64,000 nt of DNA from Streptomyces sp. TLI_105. Lineage in GTDB: Bacteria > Actinomycetota > Actinomycetes > Streptomycetales > Streptomycetaceae. The stretch spans positions 1,798,001 to 1,862,000 of the forward strand of contig NZ_FNSM01000001.1 of the NCBI RefSeq assembly GCF_900105415.1, in the 5' to 3' direction. Below the pieces are notes generated by a model. That model was not told the DNA's origin. It worked only from the letters and a program-made list of their open reading frames with translations, and searched no databases. Shown in pieces: positions 45,375-54,176 of the stretch. Position 1 is the first letter of the stretch. Each line of letters opens with the position of its first letter. The position numbers and the translations under genes are program-made.

Positions 45375-45679
45375 GGTGGCTCTCTTCTAGTGATTCTGGT
45401 GATCGGGGGTCGAGCTAGGGGGTCCGGGGGGACGGCCGGCCCTCGACGTCGTGTTCATGTGCTGTTCACGCGGTGTGTGGCCTAGTACACAAGCCACTGT
45501 CGCCCGGGGTGCAGTCACCGAAAACATGAAGGAGTTGGCTGGTGCCCGTCGTCGTCTTGTAGATTCGAACGAACGGTGGAGAACAGAAACCTCTCCGTTT
45601 CCCCCTGGAAACGGTGGCACCGCGCCACCGTCGACAACGCGACACCACCATCACCGAACGAAGGAACGGCGGCGACACG
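45375..45679. promoter_or_regulatory. xdh/pucR divergent regulatory region with nested hairpins
   Basis: 305 bases. Near the pucR end CCGTTTCC/GGAAACGG (45595-45614) form an 8-bp stem with a 4-base loop, directly followed by GGTGGC/GCCACC (45613-45629). TAGATT (45560-45565) after TTGGCT (45535-45540) is a weak promoter candidate for pucR. The repeats may be PucR sites or an mRNA leader structure. Confidence 0.35.
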
Positions 45680-47374
45680 ATGCGGCTGCGCGCACTGCTG
45701 GAGAACGACGCGCTCGGGCTGCGCCTGCTCGGCGGCGAGGACGAGCTGGACCGGACCGTCCGAGGCGTCATGACGACGGACCTCAAGGACCCCAGCCGGT
45801 ACCTGTCCGGCGGCGAGCTGGTGCTGACCGGCCTCGCCTGGCGGACGGACCCGGCCGACGCCGAGCCCTTCGTCCGGATCCTGGCCTCGGCCGGGGTGGC
45901 GGCCCTCGCGGCGGGCGAGGCCGAGCTCGGCGACATTCCCGACGATCTCGTGGAGGCGTGTTTGCGCCACCGGCTGCCGCTGTTCGCAGTGAACGAGTCC
46001 GTTGCGTTCGCGACGATCACCGAGCACGTTGTTCGACAGGTCTCCGGCGAGCGGGCCGGCGACCTGGCGGCCGTCGTCGACCGGCACCGGCGGCTCATGA
46101 CCTCCGGACCGGCGGGCGGCGGACCCGAGGTCGTCCTCGACCTCCTCGGCTCCGACCTGGACCTGCGGGCCTGGGTCCTCTCCCCCACCGGCCGCCAGAT
46201 CGCGGGCGCGGGCGAGCCCCTGGAGGCCGGGCTCGCCGCCACCCTGGCCGGCGAGCACCTGGCCGCCACCCGCACCGGCCGGCGCGGTCCGCACCGGCTG
46301 AGCGTCGCCGGAACGGCGTACTCCCTCTTCCCGATCCGCAACACCGGCCGGGGCGCCGCGCCCGCCTCCCGGGACGTGCGCGAGACGGTCCTGTCGGACT
46401 GGCTGCTGGCCGTCGAGGCGGACGCCGGGGACTGGCCCGCCGCCCGGCTCGACCTGCTCCAGGGCGTCACCCAGCTGATCGCCGTCGAGCGGGACCGGCG
46501 CGACGCGGCCCGTACGGTACGGCGCCGGCTCGCCCAGGAGGTCCTGGAGCTGGTGCAGACGGGTGCCGCGCCCGCCGAGATCGCGGCCCGCCTGCGGGTC
46601 GCCGCCCCGGTGCTGCTGCCCGGGCTCGGCACGGCCCCGCACTGGCAGGTGGTCGTCGCCCGCGTGGAGTGGGACCAGGAGGCCGGTCAGGCCCCCCTGG
46701 ACAGCGGACCGGTCGCCCAGTCGCTCCTGGAGGAGGTCCTCGTCGACCCGGCGACCGTCGGCGCCGAGTCGGCCGACCGGATCGCGGTCGCGCACAGCGG
46801 CGACGAGGCGATCGCCCTGGTCCCGCTGGCCGCGGGCCCGCTGCCGGAGAGCGAGGACGAGGGCCCGGCCCCCGCCCTCGGCCTCCACGCGGACGCGCTG
46901 CTCGCCTCCGTACGGGCGCCGCTCTCCGCGGGCCTCGACGGCGACGGGCGCCTCACGCTGGGCGTCAGCGCCGCCGTGCACTCGGCGGAGGGCCTGCGCG
47001 GGGCCCTGGAGGAGGCCCGGCACGCCCGCCGGGTGGCCGCCGCCCGCCCGGGCCGGGTCTGTGCCGCGGGCCACCACGAGCTGGCCTCGCACGTGCTGCT
47101 GCTGCCGTTCGTCCCGGACGACGTCCGGCGCGCCTTCACGGCCCGGCTGCTCGACCCGCTGCGCGACTACGACCGGCGCCACCGGGCGGAGCTCATCCCG
47201 ACCCTGGAGGCCTTCCTGGACTGCGACGGCTCCTGGACCCGCTGCGCGACCCGCCTCCACCTGCACGTGAACACGCTGCGCTACCGGGTGGGCCGGATCG
47301 AGCAGCTCACCGGCCGCGACCTCTCCCGCCTGGAGGACAAGCTCGACTTCTTCCTGGCGCTGCGCATGAGCTGA
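45680..47374 (+). CDS. PucR-family transcriptional regulator of purine catabolism
   Basis: 564 aa from the ATG at 45680, which gives the family N-terminus MRLRALLENDALGLRLLGGEDELDRTV. N-terminal PucR ligand/sensor domain (~10-125), a middle GGDEF-like region (~280-430), and the C-terminal PucR helix-turn-helix (HLHVNTLRYRVGRIEQLTGRDLSRLEDKLDFFLAL, in parts LHVNTLRYRVGRIEQLTG). Divergent from the xanthine dehydrogenase genes, hence the likely regulator, in the manner of PucR of Bacillus. A leader with hairpins precedes it. Confidence 0.9.
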   Translation: MRLRALLENDALGLRLLGGEDELDRTVRGVMTTDLKDPSRYLSGGELVLTGLAWRTDPADAEPFVRILASAGVAALAAGEAELGDIPDDLVEACLRHRLPLFAVNESVAFATITEHVVRQVSGERAGDLAAVVDRHRRLMTSGPAGGGPEVVLDLLGSDLDLRAWVLSPTGRQIAGAGEPLEAGLAATLAGEHLAATRTGRRGPHRLSVAGTAYSLFPIRNTGRGAAPASRDVRETVLSDWLLAVEADAGDWPAARLDLLQGVTQLIAVERDRRDAARTVRRRLAQEVLELVQTGAAPAEIAARLRVAAPVLLPGLGTAPHWQVVVARVEWDQEAGQAPLDSGPVAQSLLEEVLVDPATVGAESADRIAVAHSGDEAIALVPLAAGPLPESEDEGPAPALGLHADALLASVRAPLSAGLDGDGRLTLGVSAAVHSAEGLRGALEEARHARRVAAARPGRVCAAGHHELASHVLLLPFVPDDVRRAFTARLLDPLRDYDRRHRAELIPTLEAFLDCDGSWTRCATRLHLHVNTLRYRVGRIEQLTGRDLSRLEDKLDFFLALRMS

Positions 47375-47699
47375 CGCCGTCCGGGTGAACCGGACCGGAT
47401 GTGCCAGGGCCCGGCGGGGCCTCGATGATTCACTCCTTCGGGCGAGTCCGGAGGAGTGGCGAACGGGGCCGCGGCGGGCCCTTCGGCATGGGGGCCGCGG
47501 ACCGGGCCCGGGCCTGATCACCGGCGTGATCACGGGCCGATCGGCCGTCCGACGCCCGGTCGGAACGGGCCGGGGCGGGGGTCCGCACCCCCTGCGGACT
47601 CTTGTGAAATTTTTCACCCGACCCCTTGGCCGGGTGCTCCCATCCGTGCTGAGATGCCGTCCTACTCAACAGCTCGATGGCGCGCTCGGGGAGGGCAAT
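47375..47699. promoter_or_regulatory. Intergenic region with palindromes upstream of the TPR gene
   Basis: 325 bases. TGATCAC/GTGATCA (47515-47532) make a perfect 7-bp inverted repeat with a 4-base centre. GTGAAATTTTTCAC (47604-47617) is a 14-bp palindrome (6-2-6) in the only AT-rich block, about 85 bases before the next gene. These are operator candidates for an unknown regulator. Confidence 0.4.
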
Positions 47700-48503
47700 G
47701 TGGCGGATACCGCCATGTCTGGTTCCGAATCAAGGGGTGGCGAAGATCCGTCCCTCGCCTACGGCAAGGAGACACCCGTGGAGACCGCCATATGGCGGCT
47801 CCGCTCCCGAGGTTGCTGGACGGACGCGGCCGCGCTGCTCGCGCCGCACGCGTCCGAACCGGCGGCCGCACTCGAAAGGGCCGCGCTGCTCATCGAGCGC
47901 TGCCTCTACACCGAGAAGGGCTGGGCCGACGCCGAGGAGGCACTGAGGGCGGCCGAGGCCGTCGCCGGCACCGACGAGGAACGCGGGGCCGCGGCCTGCG
48001 AACGCGGCTATCTCGCCTACGCCTCCACGCTGTTGGGCGTACGCGACCGGGCCGACGAGGCCCGGATGGCGCTGGGCCGGGCGGCGGCGCTGATCAGTCC
48101 CTCCGCCGACGGCCGCCCCCTCCTGGACTTCCGGCGCGGGCTCGTCGCCCAGAACCTCGGCGACTCCCCGCAGGCGGCCCGCGCCGCGTACCGCAGGGCG
48201 CACGAGGGGGCGACCGCCCGGGGCGACGCGCTCCTGCTCTCCTTCACCTGGCGGCACCTCGCCGGACTCGCCCTGCGCGAGGGGGAGTTGGCGGAGGCAC
48301 GGCACGGCTTCGCGGAGTCCCTGCGGATCCGCGAGGAGCTGGGCTACCTGGTCGGCACGGCCCCGGCGCTCACCGCCCTGGCGACCACGGAGACCGAGCC
48401 GGAGGCGGGCCGTCTGCGCGCCGAGGCCCGGCGCCTCTTCCAGTTGCTCGGCGGGGTGCCGACCTGGCTCTCGGCCCAGCTGACGCCCCGGGGCGCCACC
48501 TGA
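47700..48503 (+). CDS. Tetratricopeptide-repeat protein
   Basis: 267 aa. GTG at 47700 with GGGGAGGG four to five bases upstream. Roughly five helical TPR-like units: AIWRLRSRGCWTDAAALL, TEKGWADAEEALRAAEAVA, DRADEARMALGRAAALI, NLGDSPQAARAAYRRAHEGA, REGELAEARHGFAESLRIREELG. No signal peptide or catalytic motif, so probably a cytoplasmic scaffold protein. Its partner and pathway are unknown. Confidence 0.72.
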   Translation: MADTAMSGSESRGGEDPSLAYGKETPVETAIWRLRSRGCWTDAAALLAPHASEPAAALERAALLIERCLYTEKGWADAEEALRAAEAVAGTDEERGAAACERGYLAYASTLLGVRDRADEARMALGRAAALISPSADGRPLLDFRRGLVAQNLGDSPQAARAAYRRAHEGATARGDALLLSFTWRHLAGLALREGELAEARHGFAESLRIREELGYLVGTAPALTALATTETEPEAGRLRAEARRLFQLLGGVPTWLSAQLTPRGAT

Positions 48504-48508
48504 AGTCG

Positions 48509-48543
48509 CCCGTACGGGACGTCTTGTGACGTCCCGTCACGGG
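48509..48543. terminator. Bidirectional hairpin after the TPR gene
   Basis: GGGACGTC TTGT GACGTCCC with a further CCCGT/ACGGG extension past a small bulge; it ends at the stop codon of the convergent gene. Confidence 0.75.
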
Positions 48544-50196
48544 TCAGCTCCTCGGTGCGAGGCACACCAGGCTCTCGTCGGTGCCGACGAGCAGGGAGCC
48601 GGCGCCGGTGACCGCGACCGCGCGGACCGGGGGGCCCGGGCGGAAGGAGAGCGTCGGGCCGCCCTCCGGCCGGTGCAGTTCGACCAGGCCGTCGGCCCAG
48701 GCGGCGGCGACCAGCGGGCCGTGCGGGGTCTCGGTCGCGTGCAGGGAGACGACCGGCGAGGAGCGTTCGGCGAGGGGCTCGGGGCGCGCGGTGCTGCCCG
48801 GCGTCCAGAGCCGGACGCTCCCGTCCGCGCCGCCGGAGCAGACGAACGGGGCCTCGGACTCGACCGCAGCGACGGCCGTGACCCGGCCGCTGTGCGCGGC
48901 CGACTGGTGAAGGCCCGTCAGGCCGAAGGCGTGGACGGAGCCCAGCCGGTCCCCCACCACCACCGAGCCGGCGATCGCCGCGAGGGCCGTCCCCGGGTGG
49001 CGGGCCAGGGTCGCCGAGACCGCCTCGGTGAGCCGCTCCAGGTACGGGGGCCGGGGCGCCGTTCCCCGTACGGCGTGCAGCCGGCCCCGGTCGTCCAGGA
49101 GCAGCACCGTGCCGTCGGGCGCGGGCGCCAGCGCGGTGATCCGGCCGGGGACGGTGTGCGCGAGCCGGCCGGCCGGGCTCGCGTCGGCCTCGTGGAGCAG
49201 ACGCACGGTGCCGGTGGGGTCGCCGACGAGGAGGGTTCCCTCCAGGGGGCCGCCCGCCGCGCCGAGCACGGTGACCGGGCCCGGCCAGGGCGGCGTCAGG
49301 TCGCCGCGGTGACGGGCCCACCGGACCCGCCACGGCGCGGCTTCCGCGAGATCGGCGAGCGCGGGGCGGAGCCGGGGGTCGGCGCCGTCGCCCAGAGCGG
49401 CGAGCAGGACCAACGCCCTGTCCGACGGGGCCTGTTCGCGGCAGAGCGACTGCCCGGCGCGCATCCAGGCGGTCCGGAGCCCGCCGTGCTCGTCGACGGC
49501 GCCCTCGCCGGGGCGGGCGGACGGCTCGGGCCCGTCGAGGGTGCCGGGCACCCCGGCGAGGGCGGCGCCGGTGACGTACGCCGTGGTGACGAGCAGCGGG
49601 TCGGCCGCGCAGACGGCGGCCGGGTCGGAGAGGTCCGGCAGCGGCGGGGCCGGCTCCGCCCGGGCGCCGTCGGCGGACTCGGGCCCGCCGTCCAGGTCGA
49701 CGACGGCGATCCGGCGTTCGGCGCGCAGGACGGCCGGGGCCGGGGTGTCGCTCCGGGCCTCGACCACGAGGCGGATCCTCCCGACTCCGGCGAGCTCCGC
49801 GATGAGCCGGGTGAGCGCGGCGGGTTCGGCGGCGGCGTGGAGGTCCGCGAGGAGGAGGACGGCCCCGCCGGCGGGCCGCGGCTCGCTGGTGGCGAGGGCG
49901 TGGACGAGGTCGCCGGGCGACCGGGCCACGACACCGAGGCGGTCGGCGATCGTCCAGGCCGCGCCGAGGGCGCTCTGCCCGGCGAGCGGGACGAGCACCC
50001 GGGGCGTCCGGCGGCGGGAGCGTCCGGAGCGCGGGCCGTACGCGGCGAGCCAGCCGAGGAGGGCCGTCTTGCCGCTGCCCGGGGCACCGGTGACGAGACA
50101 GAGCCGGGGCGCCTCGGGATCGGTGAGCCAGCCGAGCAGCGCGGCGGCCTCGGCTTCCGTACCGCCCCATGCCGGGGACGGGCTCGCGGACGGCAT
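48544..50196 (-). CDS. P-loop ATPase with C-terminal WD40-like propeller
   Basis: 550 aa, ATG start. Walker A GAPGSGKTALLGWL at ~37-45, a Walker-B-like strand GGAVLLLADLHAA and VVEARSD, typical of AAA/NACHT-type STAND ATPases but with a small regulatory region. From ~300 to the end WD40-like repeats follow, of which SGGADGSVRLWTPGS is the clearest. STAND-type proteins act as ATP-driven switches that assemble on a signal. The propeller would be the sensor or docking part. No effector domain is recognisable, so the role is unknown. Alone on its strand between terminators. Confidence 0.72.
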   Translation of the reverse strand: MPSASPSPAWGGTEAEAAALLGWLTDPEAPRLCLVTGAPGSGKTALLGWLAAYGPRSGRSRRRTPRVLVPLAGQSALGAAWTIADRLGVVARSPGDLVHALATSEPRPAGGAVLLLADLHAAAEPAALTRLIAELAGVGRIRLVVEARSDTPAPAVLRAERRIAVVDLDGGPESADGARAEPAPPLPDLSDPAAVCAADPLLVTTAYVTGAALAGVPGTLDGPEPSARPGEGAVDEHGGLRTAWMRAGQSLCREQAPSDRALVLLAALGDGADPRLRPALADLAEAAPWRVRWARHRGDLTPPWPGPVTVLGAAGGPLEGTLLVGDPTGTVRLLHEADASPAGRLAHTVPGRITALAPAPDGTVLLLDDRGRLHAVRGTAPRPPYLERLTEAVSATLARHPGTALAAIAGSVVVGDRLGSVHAFGLTGLHQSAAHSGRVTAVAAVESEAPFVCSGGADGSVRLWTPGSTARPEPLAERSSPVVSLHATETPHGPLVAAAWADGLVELHRPEGGPTLSFRPGPPVRAVAVTGAGSLLVGTDESLVCLAPRS

Positions 50197-50388
50197 GGGG
50201 ACACCTCACGGGTGACGCGACACGGCAAACGGCTGACGCCTCCGACCTTAGCCGTCCGAACCGCGACCGGTACCCCACCGACGAAACCGCCTCACGAAGC
50301 GACGCGGAACACCGGAACCTCGCCGGGCCCACCGACCCCTCTCAGGCCGCCGCCGAGGCGGACGGGCCCGGGCGGAGCCGCGTGCCTC

Positions 50389-51261
50389 CTAGCACTCCGA
50401 GCCGGTGAAGTGCTCTCGTACCAGGGTCTGGACGACGGTGAGGTCCTGGGCGATCAGGGCGTCGAGCAGGGCGGTGTGCTCGGCGGCGTCGGCGACGAGG
50501 TCGCCGTGGCGGAGGGCGGGGGCGCTGATCAGGGGCCACTGCGAGCGGCGGTGGAGGTCGTCCGCGACGGCGAGCAGCTGCTCGTTCCCGGCGAGGGAGA
50601 GGACGGCCCGGTGGAAGGCCCGGTCGGTCTCGGCGTAGTGGGCGCGGTCGCCCTGGGCGGCGGCGGTCGCGGTGGCCTCGGCGAGCGGCCGGAGCTCGGC
50701 CCAGCGGGCGGCCGGGACCGTGCGGGCGAGCCGCAGCATGACGGGGACCTCGATGAGCGCGCGGACCTCGGCGAGTTCGGCGAGCTCGCGGGGGGTGCGC
50801 ACGGTGACGCGGAAGCCGCGGTTCGGCACGACCTCGACGGCCCCCTCGACGGCTAGGCGCTGCATGGCCTCGCGGACGGGGGTGGCGGAGACGCCGAAGC
50901 GCTCGGCGAGGACGGGGGCGGAGTACACCTCGCCGGGGCGGAGTTCACCGCCGACGAGGGCGGTGCGGAGGGCTTCGAGGATCTGGCCGCGGACGGAGTG
51001 CCTGCGCACGGTGCGGGGGCCGGGGTCCGCCGGTTCGCCGTGGGTGTGCTCGCCACGGGCGTGCTCGGGGCCGCGGCCCGGCTCCGTGCCGCGCGTCTGC
51101 TCCGGGACCCGTACGGACTCCGTGTGCGGCGGCTCCGGACGTAGGGACGCCGTGCGGGCGGACTCCGGACGCGCCGGCTCCGGACGTACGGCCCCCGTGG
51201 CGTCGCCGAAGGGCGGGGACGGCCTCTCCGTCGCCCGCTCGCGCGCTGCGCCCTGCTCCAC
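50389..51261 (-). CDS. GntR-family regulator (FadR/FCD subfamily) with disordered N-terminal extension
   Basis: 290 aa from GTG at 51261, selected for the perfect AGGAGG seven bases upstream; GTG at 51009 would give the compact family form but lacks a ribosome site. Residues ~1-85 are Arg/Pro/Glu-rich and low in complexity. Winged helix ~88-150: SVRGQILEALRTALVGGELRPGEVYSAPVLAERFGVSATPVREAMQRL. FCD effector domain follows (RALIEVPVMLRLA, HYAETDRAFHRAVLSLAGN with metal-binding Asp/His). Probably controls carboxylate or sugar-acid genes not located here. Confidence 0.85.
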   Translation of the reverse strand: MEQGAARERATERPSPPFGDATGAVRPEPARPESARTASLRPEPPHTESVRVPEQTRGTEPGRGPEHARGEHTHGEPADPGPRTVRRHSVRGQILEALRTALVGGELRPGEVYSAPVLAERFGVSATPVREAMQRLAVEGAVEVVPNRGFRVTVRTPRELAELAEVRALIEVPVMLRLARTVPAARWAELRPLAEATATAAAQGDRAHYAETDRAFHRAVLSLAGNEQLLAVADDLHRRSQWPLISAPALRHGDLVADAAEHTALLDALIAQDLTVVQTLVREHFTGSEC

Positions 51262-51410
51262 CCGGGTCCTCCTGCGGCCTCGTGCCGGGCCCCGCTCGCG
51301 TCGCCGGGGTCCTCTGTGCACCATAGGCGAACGGGCCGACATCCGGGGCATACGGGCTGCCCCGCAGGTGGGAGGGGTTCTCCGGCGGTGAGAGACCACC
51401 CCGAATCGGG

Positions 51411-51429
51411 TAAGGTAAGGCTAACCTGC
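51411..51429. promoter_or_regulatory. Iron box (DmdR/IdeR type) upstream of fhuF
   Basis: TAAGGTAAGGCTAACCTGC matches 15 of 19 positions of the DmdR/IdeR consensus TTAGGTTAGGCTAACCTAA, including an exact central GGCTAACCT. It ends 26 bases before the start codon, so iron-loaded repressor would block transcription. Confidence 0.8.
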
Positions 51430-51454
51430 CAACGCTCGCGATTCGGTGGTCCGC

Positions 51455-52333
51455 ATGACCGTCCCCGCCCTGCTGCCCGCCCCGCCGCCCGCTCCCCTCA
51501 CCTCGCCCGTCGCGGCCTCCTACGCCCGGCTCGCCGAGGTCTTCCCCGGCCTGCGGGCAGAGGAGCACGCCCGGGACGAGCGGCTGCCCAGCGGCGCGGG
51601 CTGGGTCGGCGCGGACGAGCTCGCGGTCGGCGGCCCCCGCCTCGACGCCTTCCTCGCCTGGGACGACGCGCAGGTGCTGCGGGACCACGGCACCCGGGCC
51701 CGCCCCGACGTCGTCGCGAGCTTCGGACTGCACCGGTACGCCTGGCCCGCCTGCCTCCTCGTCACCCTCCCCTGGTTCCTGGACCGCAGGGTGCCCCGCC
51801 TGCCCGTCCGGAACGTGGCCTTCCAGCGGGCGCTCGGCCGCATGGCGGTCCGGGTGGAGGAGTTCGCCTGCCTGCCGGGCGACCCCGCGGCCGCCCTCCC
51901 CGGCGCCCGGGTCGTCGCCGACGAGGAGGCGCTGCGCGCCGAGGTGCGCGCCTCGCTCGCCGAGCACTTCGAGGCCGTCCTCGACGGCTTCGGCCCCCGG
52001 ATGCGGCGCGGCCGCCGGGCCCTGTGGGGGATGGCGACGGACGAGATCGTCGAGGGCCTCTGGTACGTCGCGGCCCTCCTCGGCGAGGAGCGGCGGGCGA
52101 TGGCCGAGCTCGAACTCCTCCTGCCGGGCACCCCCAAGCCGTACGAGCCGTACGCGGGCGGGGCGGGCTTCCGCGAGCTGGCCGGCACCGAGGGGGCGGA
52201 CGGCGCTCCGCACGCCACCCGCGACCGGGCCACGTGCTGCTTCTTCTACACGCTGCGCCCCGAGGACACCTGTCTCACCTGTCCGCGCACCTGTGACGCC
52301 GAGCGCGTCCGCCGACTGACCGCGACCGCCTGA
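51455..52333 (+). CDS. fhuF: FhuF-type siderophore-iron reductase, [2Fe-2S]
   Basis: 292 aa; ATG at 51455, with GTG at 51446 as alternative because neither has a clear ribosome site. The C-terminal 2Fe-2S motif of the ferric-iron reductase FhuF family is present: CCFFYTLRPEDTCLTCPRTC supplies the C-C-x10-C-x2-C cysteines. FhuF proteins reduce ferric siderophores in the cytoplasm to release iron. An iron box in the promoter region supports induction on iron starvation. No siderophore biosynthesis or uptake genes flank it. Confidence 0.88.
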   Translation: MTVPALLPAPPPAPLTSPVAASYARLAEVFPGLRAEEHARDERLPSGAGWVGADELAVGGPRLDAFLAWDDAQVLRDHGTRARPDVVASFGLHRYAWPACLLVTLPWFLDRRVPRLPVRNVAFQRALGRMAVRVEEFACLPGDPAAALPGARVVADEEALRAEVRASLAEHFEAVLDGFGPRMRRGRRALWGMATDEIVEGLWYVAALLGEERRAMAELELLLPGTPKPYEPYAGGAGFRELAGTEGADGAPHATRDRATCCFFYTLRPEDTCLTCPRTCDAERVRRLTATA

Positions 52334-52546
52334 GGCCCCCGGGACGCGGCCGCGATTACGCCACCCGTTCGGGTGACATGAATCGAACTCAAACCCCTTT
52401 CCCTGCACGGGTGTTCGAGCAGATCGCACCTATTCGTATGCCCCGCGCCCCCGATGGCGTGCTCTTGCCCCGAAACCCCTTGAGCACCCCGCGGGGTCGG
52501 CCAGTATGGGCCGCCAAACGCCCTACTGCGATGCAAGGGACACCGC

Positions 52547-53659
52547 ATGAGACTGACCGACATATCGCTGGACTGGCTGCTTCCGGGCGGCGTGATGGTG
52601 GCCGGAGTCCTGACGGCGGTGGCGGTGCTCGCGCGCGGGAAGCGCGCCGGTGACCAGGCCGCGGCCGACGACTCCTGGGAACGCAGCGAGGAGCGCCGCA
52701 GACGCAAGGAGGCCGTCTACGGATTCGCCTCGTACGGGCTGCTCTTCCTCTGCGCGGCCGTCGCGGCGGCGCTCTCCTTCCACGGCCTCGTCGGCTTCGG
52801 CCGGCAGAACCTGAACCTCGCCGGGGGCTGGGAGTACCTCGTCCCCTTCGGCCTCGACGGCGCCGCCATGTTCTGCTCGGTGCTCGCGGTCCGCGAGGCC
52901 AGCCACGGCGACGCGGCCCTCGGCTCGCGCCTGCTCGTCTGGCTGTTCGCGGGCGCGGCGGCCTGGTTCAACTGGGTGCACGCACCGCGCGGCATGGGCC
53001 ACGACGGCGCTCCGCACTTCTTCGCCGGCATGTCCCTCTCGGCGGCGGTCCTCTTCGACCGGGCGCTGAAGCAGACCCGCAGGGCCGCGCTGCGCGAGCA
53101 GGGCCTGGTGCCCCGCCCGCTGCCGCAGATCCGTATCGTGCGGTGGCTGAGGGCTCCCCGGGAGACCTTCGCGGCCTGGTCGCTGATGCTCCTGGAGGGC
53201 GTACGGACCCTGGACGAGGCGGTCGACGAGGTGCGCGAGGACCGGCGGGAGAAGGAGCAGAACCGGCTCCGCCGGCGCGACCAGGTCAAGCTGGACCGGG
53301 CGAGGCTCAAGGCGATCAACCGTCAGCACCGTGCCTTCGGGCTCGGCCGCGGCGGTGGTCGCCAGGTCGAGATGGCGGCCCTCGGCACCTCGTCCGGTAC
53401 GGGTACCGGCCCGGGTGCGGGCGGCGGTTCGGGCTCCGCGACGACGGCCGTGCAGGCCGCCGTCGCGGAGCCCGCCATAGCGGACCCCGGACAGCTGCCG
53501 CTTCGACCCCGGCCCTCCCTGCAAGCCGTGAGGGGCGATGAGCCCCGCCCCGGCGAGTCCCGGACGGTGGACCTCACCGCCGAGGACGACACCCAGGCGC
53601 TGCCCCGTCTCGACTCCCTGGAGCGCAAGCTCAAGGATCTGGAGCAGCAGTTCGGCTGA
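52547..53659 (+). CDS. DUF2637 membrane protein
   Basis: 370 aa, ATG. Four hydrophobic segments (~9-31, ~58-85, ~100-122, ~130-150) with AVYGFASYGLLFLCAAVAAALSF and EYLVPFGLDGAAMFCSVLAV typical of DUF2637, a family also found in actinomycete plasmid and integrative elements (SpdB-like). The C-terminal half is cytoplasmic, highly charged (EVREDRREKEQNRLRRRDQ) and then Gly/Ala-rich. It ends with a coiled-coil-like SLERKLKDLEQQFG. No mobile-element genes are next to it, so it appears to be a chromosomal member. Function unknown. Confidence 0.8.
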   Translation: MRLTDISLDWLLPGGVMVAGVLTAVAVLARGKRAGDQAAADDSWERSEERRRRKEAVYGFASYGLLFLCAAVAAALSFHGLVGFGRQNLNLAGGWEYLVPFGLDGAAMFCSVLAVREASHGDAALGSRLLVWLFAGAAAWFNWVHAPRGMGHDGAPHFFAGMSLSAAVLFDRALKQTRRAALREQGLVPRPLPQIRIVRWLRAPRETFAAWSLMLLEGVRTLDEAVDEVREDRREKEQNRLRRRDQVKLDRARLKAINRQHRAFGLGRGGGRQVEMAALGTSSGTGTGPGAGGGSGSATTAVQAAVAEPAIADPGQLPLRPRPSLQAVRGDEPRPGESRTVDLTAEDDTQALPRLDSLERKLKDLEQQFG

Positions 53660-53680
53660 GCGGGGGAACAGGAAGGAAAT

Positions 53681-53712
53681 CGGCGGGGCCGCCTCTTCAG
53701 GCGGCCCCGCCG
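53681..53712. terminator. Bidirectional terminator between DUF2637 and HATPase genes
   Basis: Perfect 14-bp stem CGGCGGGGCCGCCT with a CTTC loop; its far arm includes the stop codon of the HATPase gene. Confidence 0.85.
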
Positions 53713-54167
53713 TTCAGTTCGAACCACACCACCTTGCCCACCCCGTTCTCCTCGACCCCCCAGGAGTCGGCGAGGGCCTGGACGAGGACGAGTCCCCGGC
53801 CGTGCGTACCGTCGTCGGCGGGCGGTGCGTGCGGCTGCTTGAGTCCGGGCACGAAGTCGCGGACCTCGACCCTCAGCTGCTCGGGGACGACCGTCGCGGT
53901 CACGACGGCCCCGTGCTCGGTGTGGACCAGGGCGTTGGTCACCAGTTCGCTGGTGAGCAGTTCGGCCACGTCGGAGGCGCCCGGTCCGCCCCACCTCCGC
54001 AGCAGTTCACGCAGGGCATGCCGTACCTCCGGCACCGCGGTGAGATCGGCGCATCCCACCTTTCTGAGCAGTTGAGTCGGCTGTCGTGCCTCCCCGGCCA
54101 TATCCCCCACCCACAGGTCGCGTCGAACAGGCTCACGGAGATGCATGCCCCACATCACCGTCCGCAT
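53697..54167 (-). CDS. HATPase_c ATP-binding protein, RsbW/anti-sigma-like
   Basis: 156 aa (ATG at 54167; ATG at 54146 is also possible). Motifs of the GHKL/HATPase_c family: N-box ELLTSELVTNALVHT, G1 region RVEVRDFVPG, G2 region HGRGLVLVQALADSWGV. Streptomycetes have many such small anti-sigma-factor kinase homologues. It begins nine bases after the poxB-like stop on the same strand, so likely co-transcribed with it. Target sigma or anti-anti-sigma factor unknown. Confidence 0.82.
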   Translation of the reverse strand: MRTVMWGMHLREPVRRDLWVGDMAGEARQPTQLLRKVGCADLTAVPEVRHALRELLRRWGGPGASDVAELLTSELVTNALVHTEHGAVVTATVVPEQLRVEVRDFVPGLKQPHAPPADDGTHGRGLVLVQALADSWGVEENGVGKVVWFELNGGAA

Positions 54168-54176
54168 TCATGAGGG

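Noticed and set aside
52334..52460. A possible tRNA on the minus strand (a GTTCGATTC-like element)
   Set aside because: No acceptor stem, anticodon arm or consistent T-stem can be built around it; only the short hairpin CACCC GTTC GGGTG is present.
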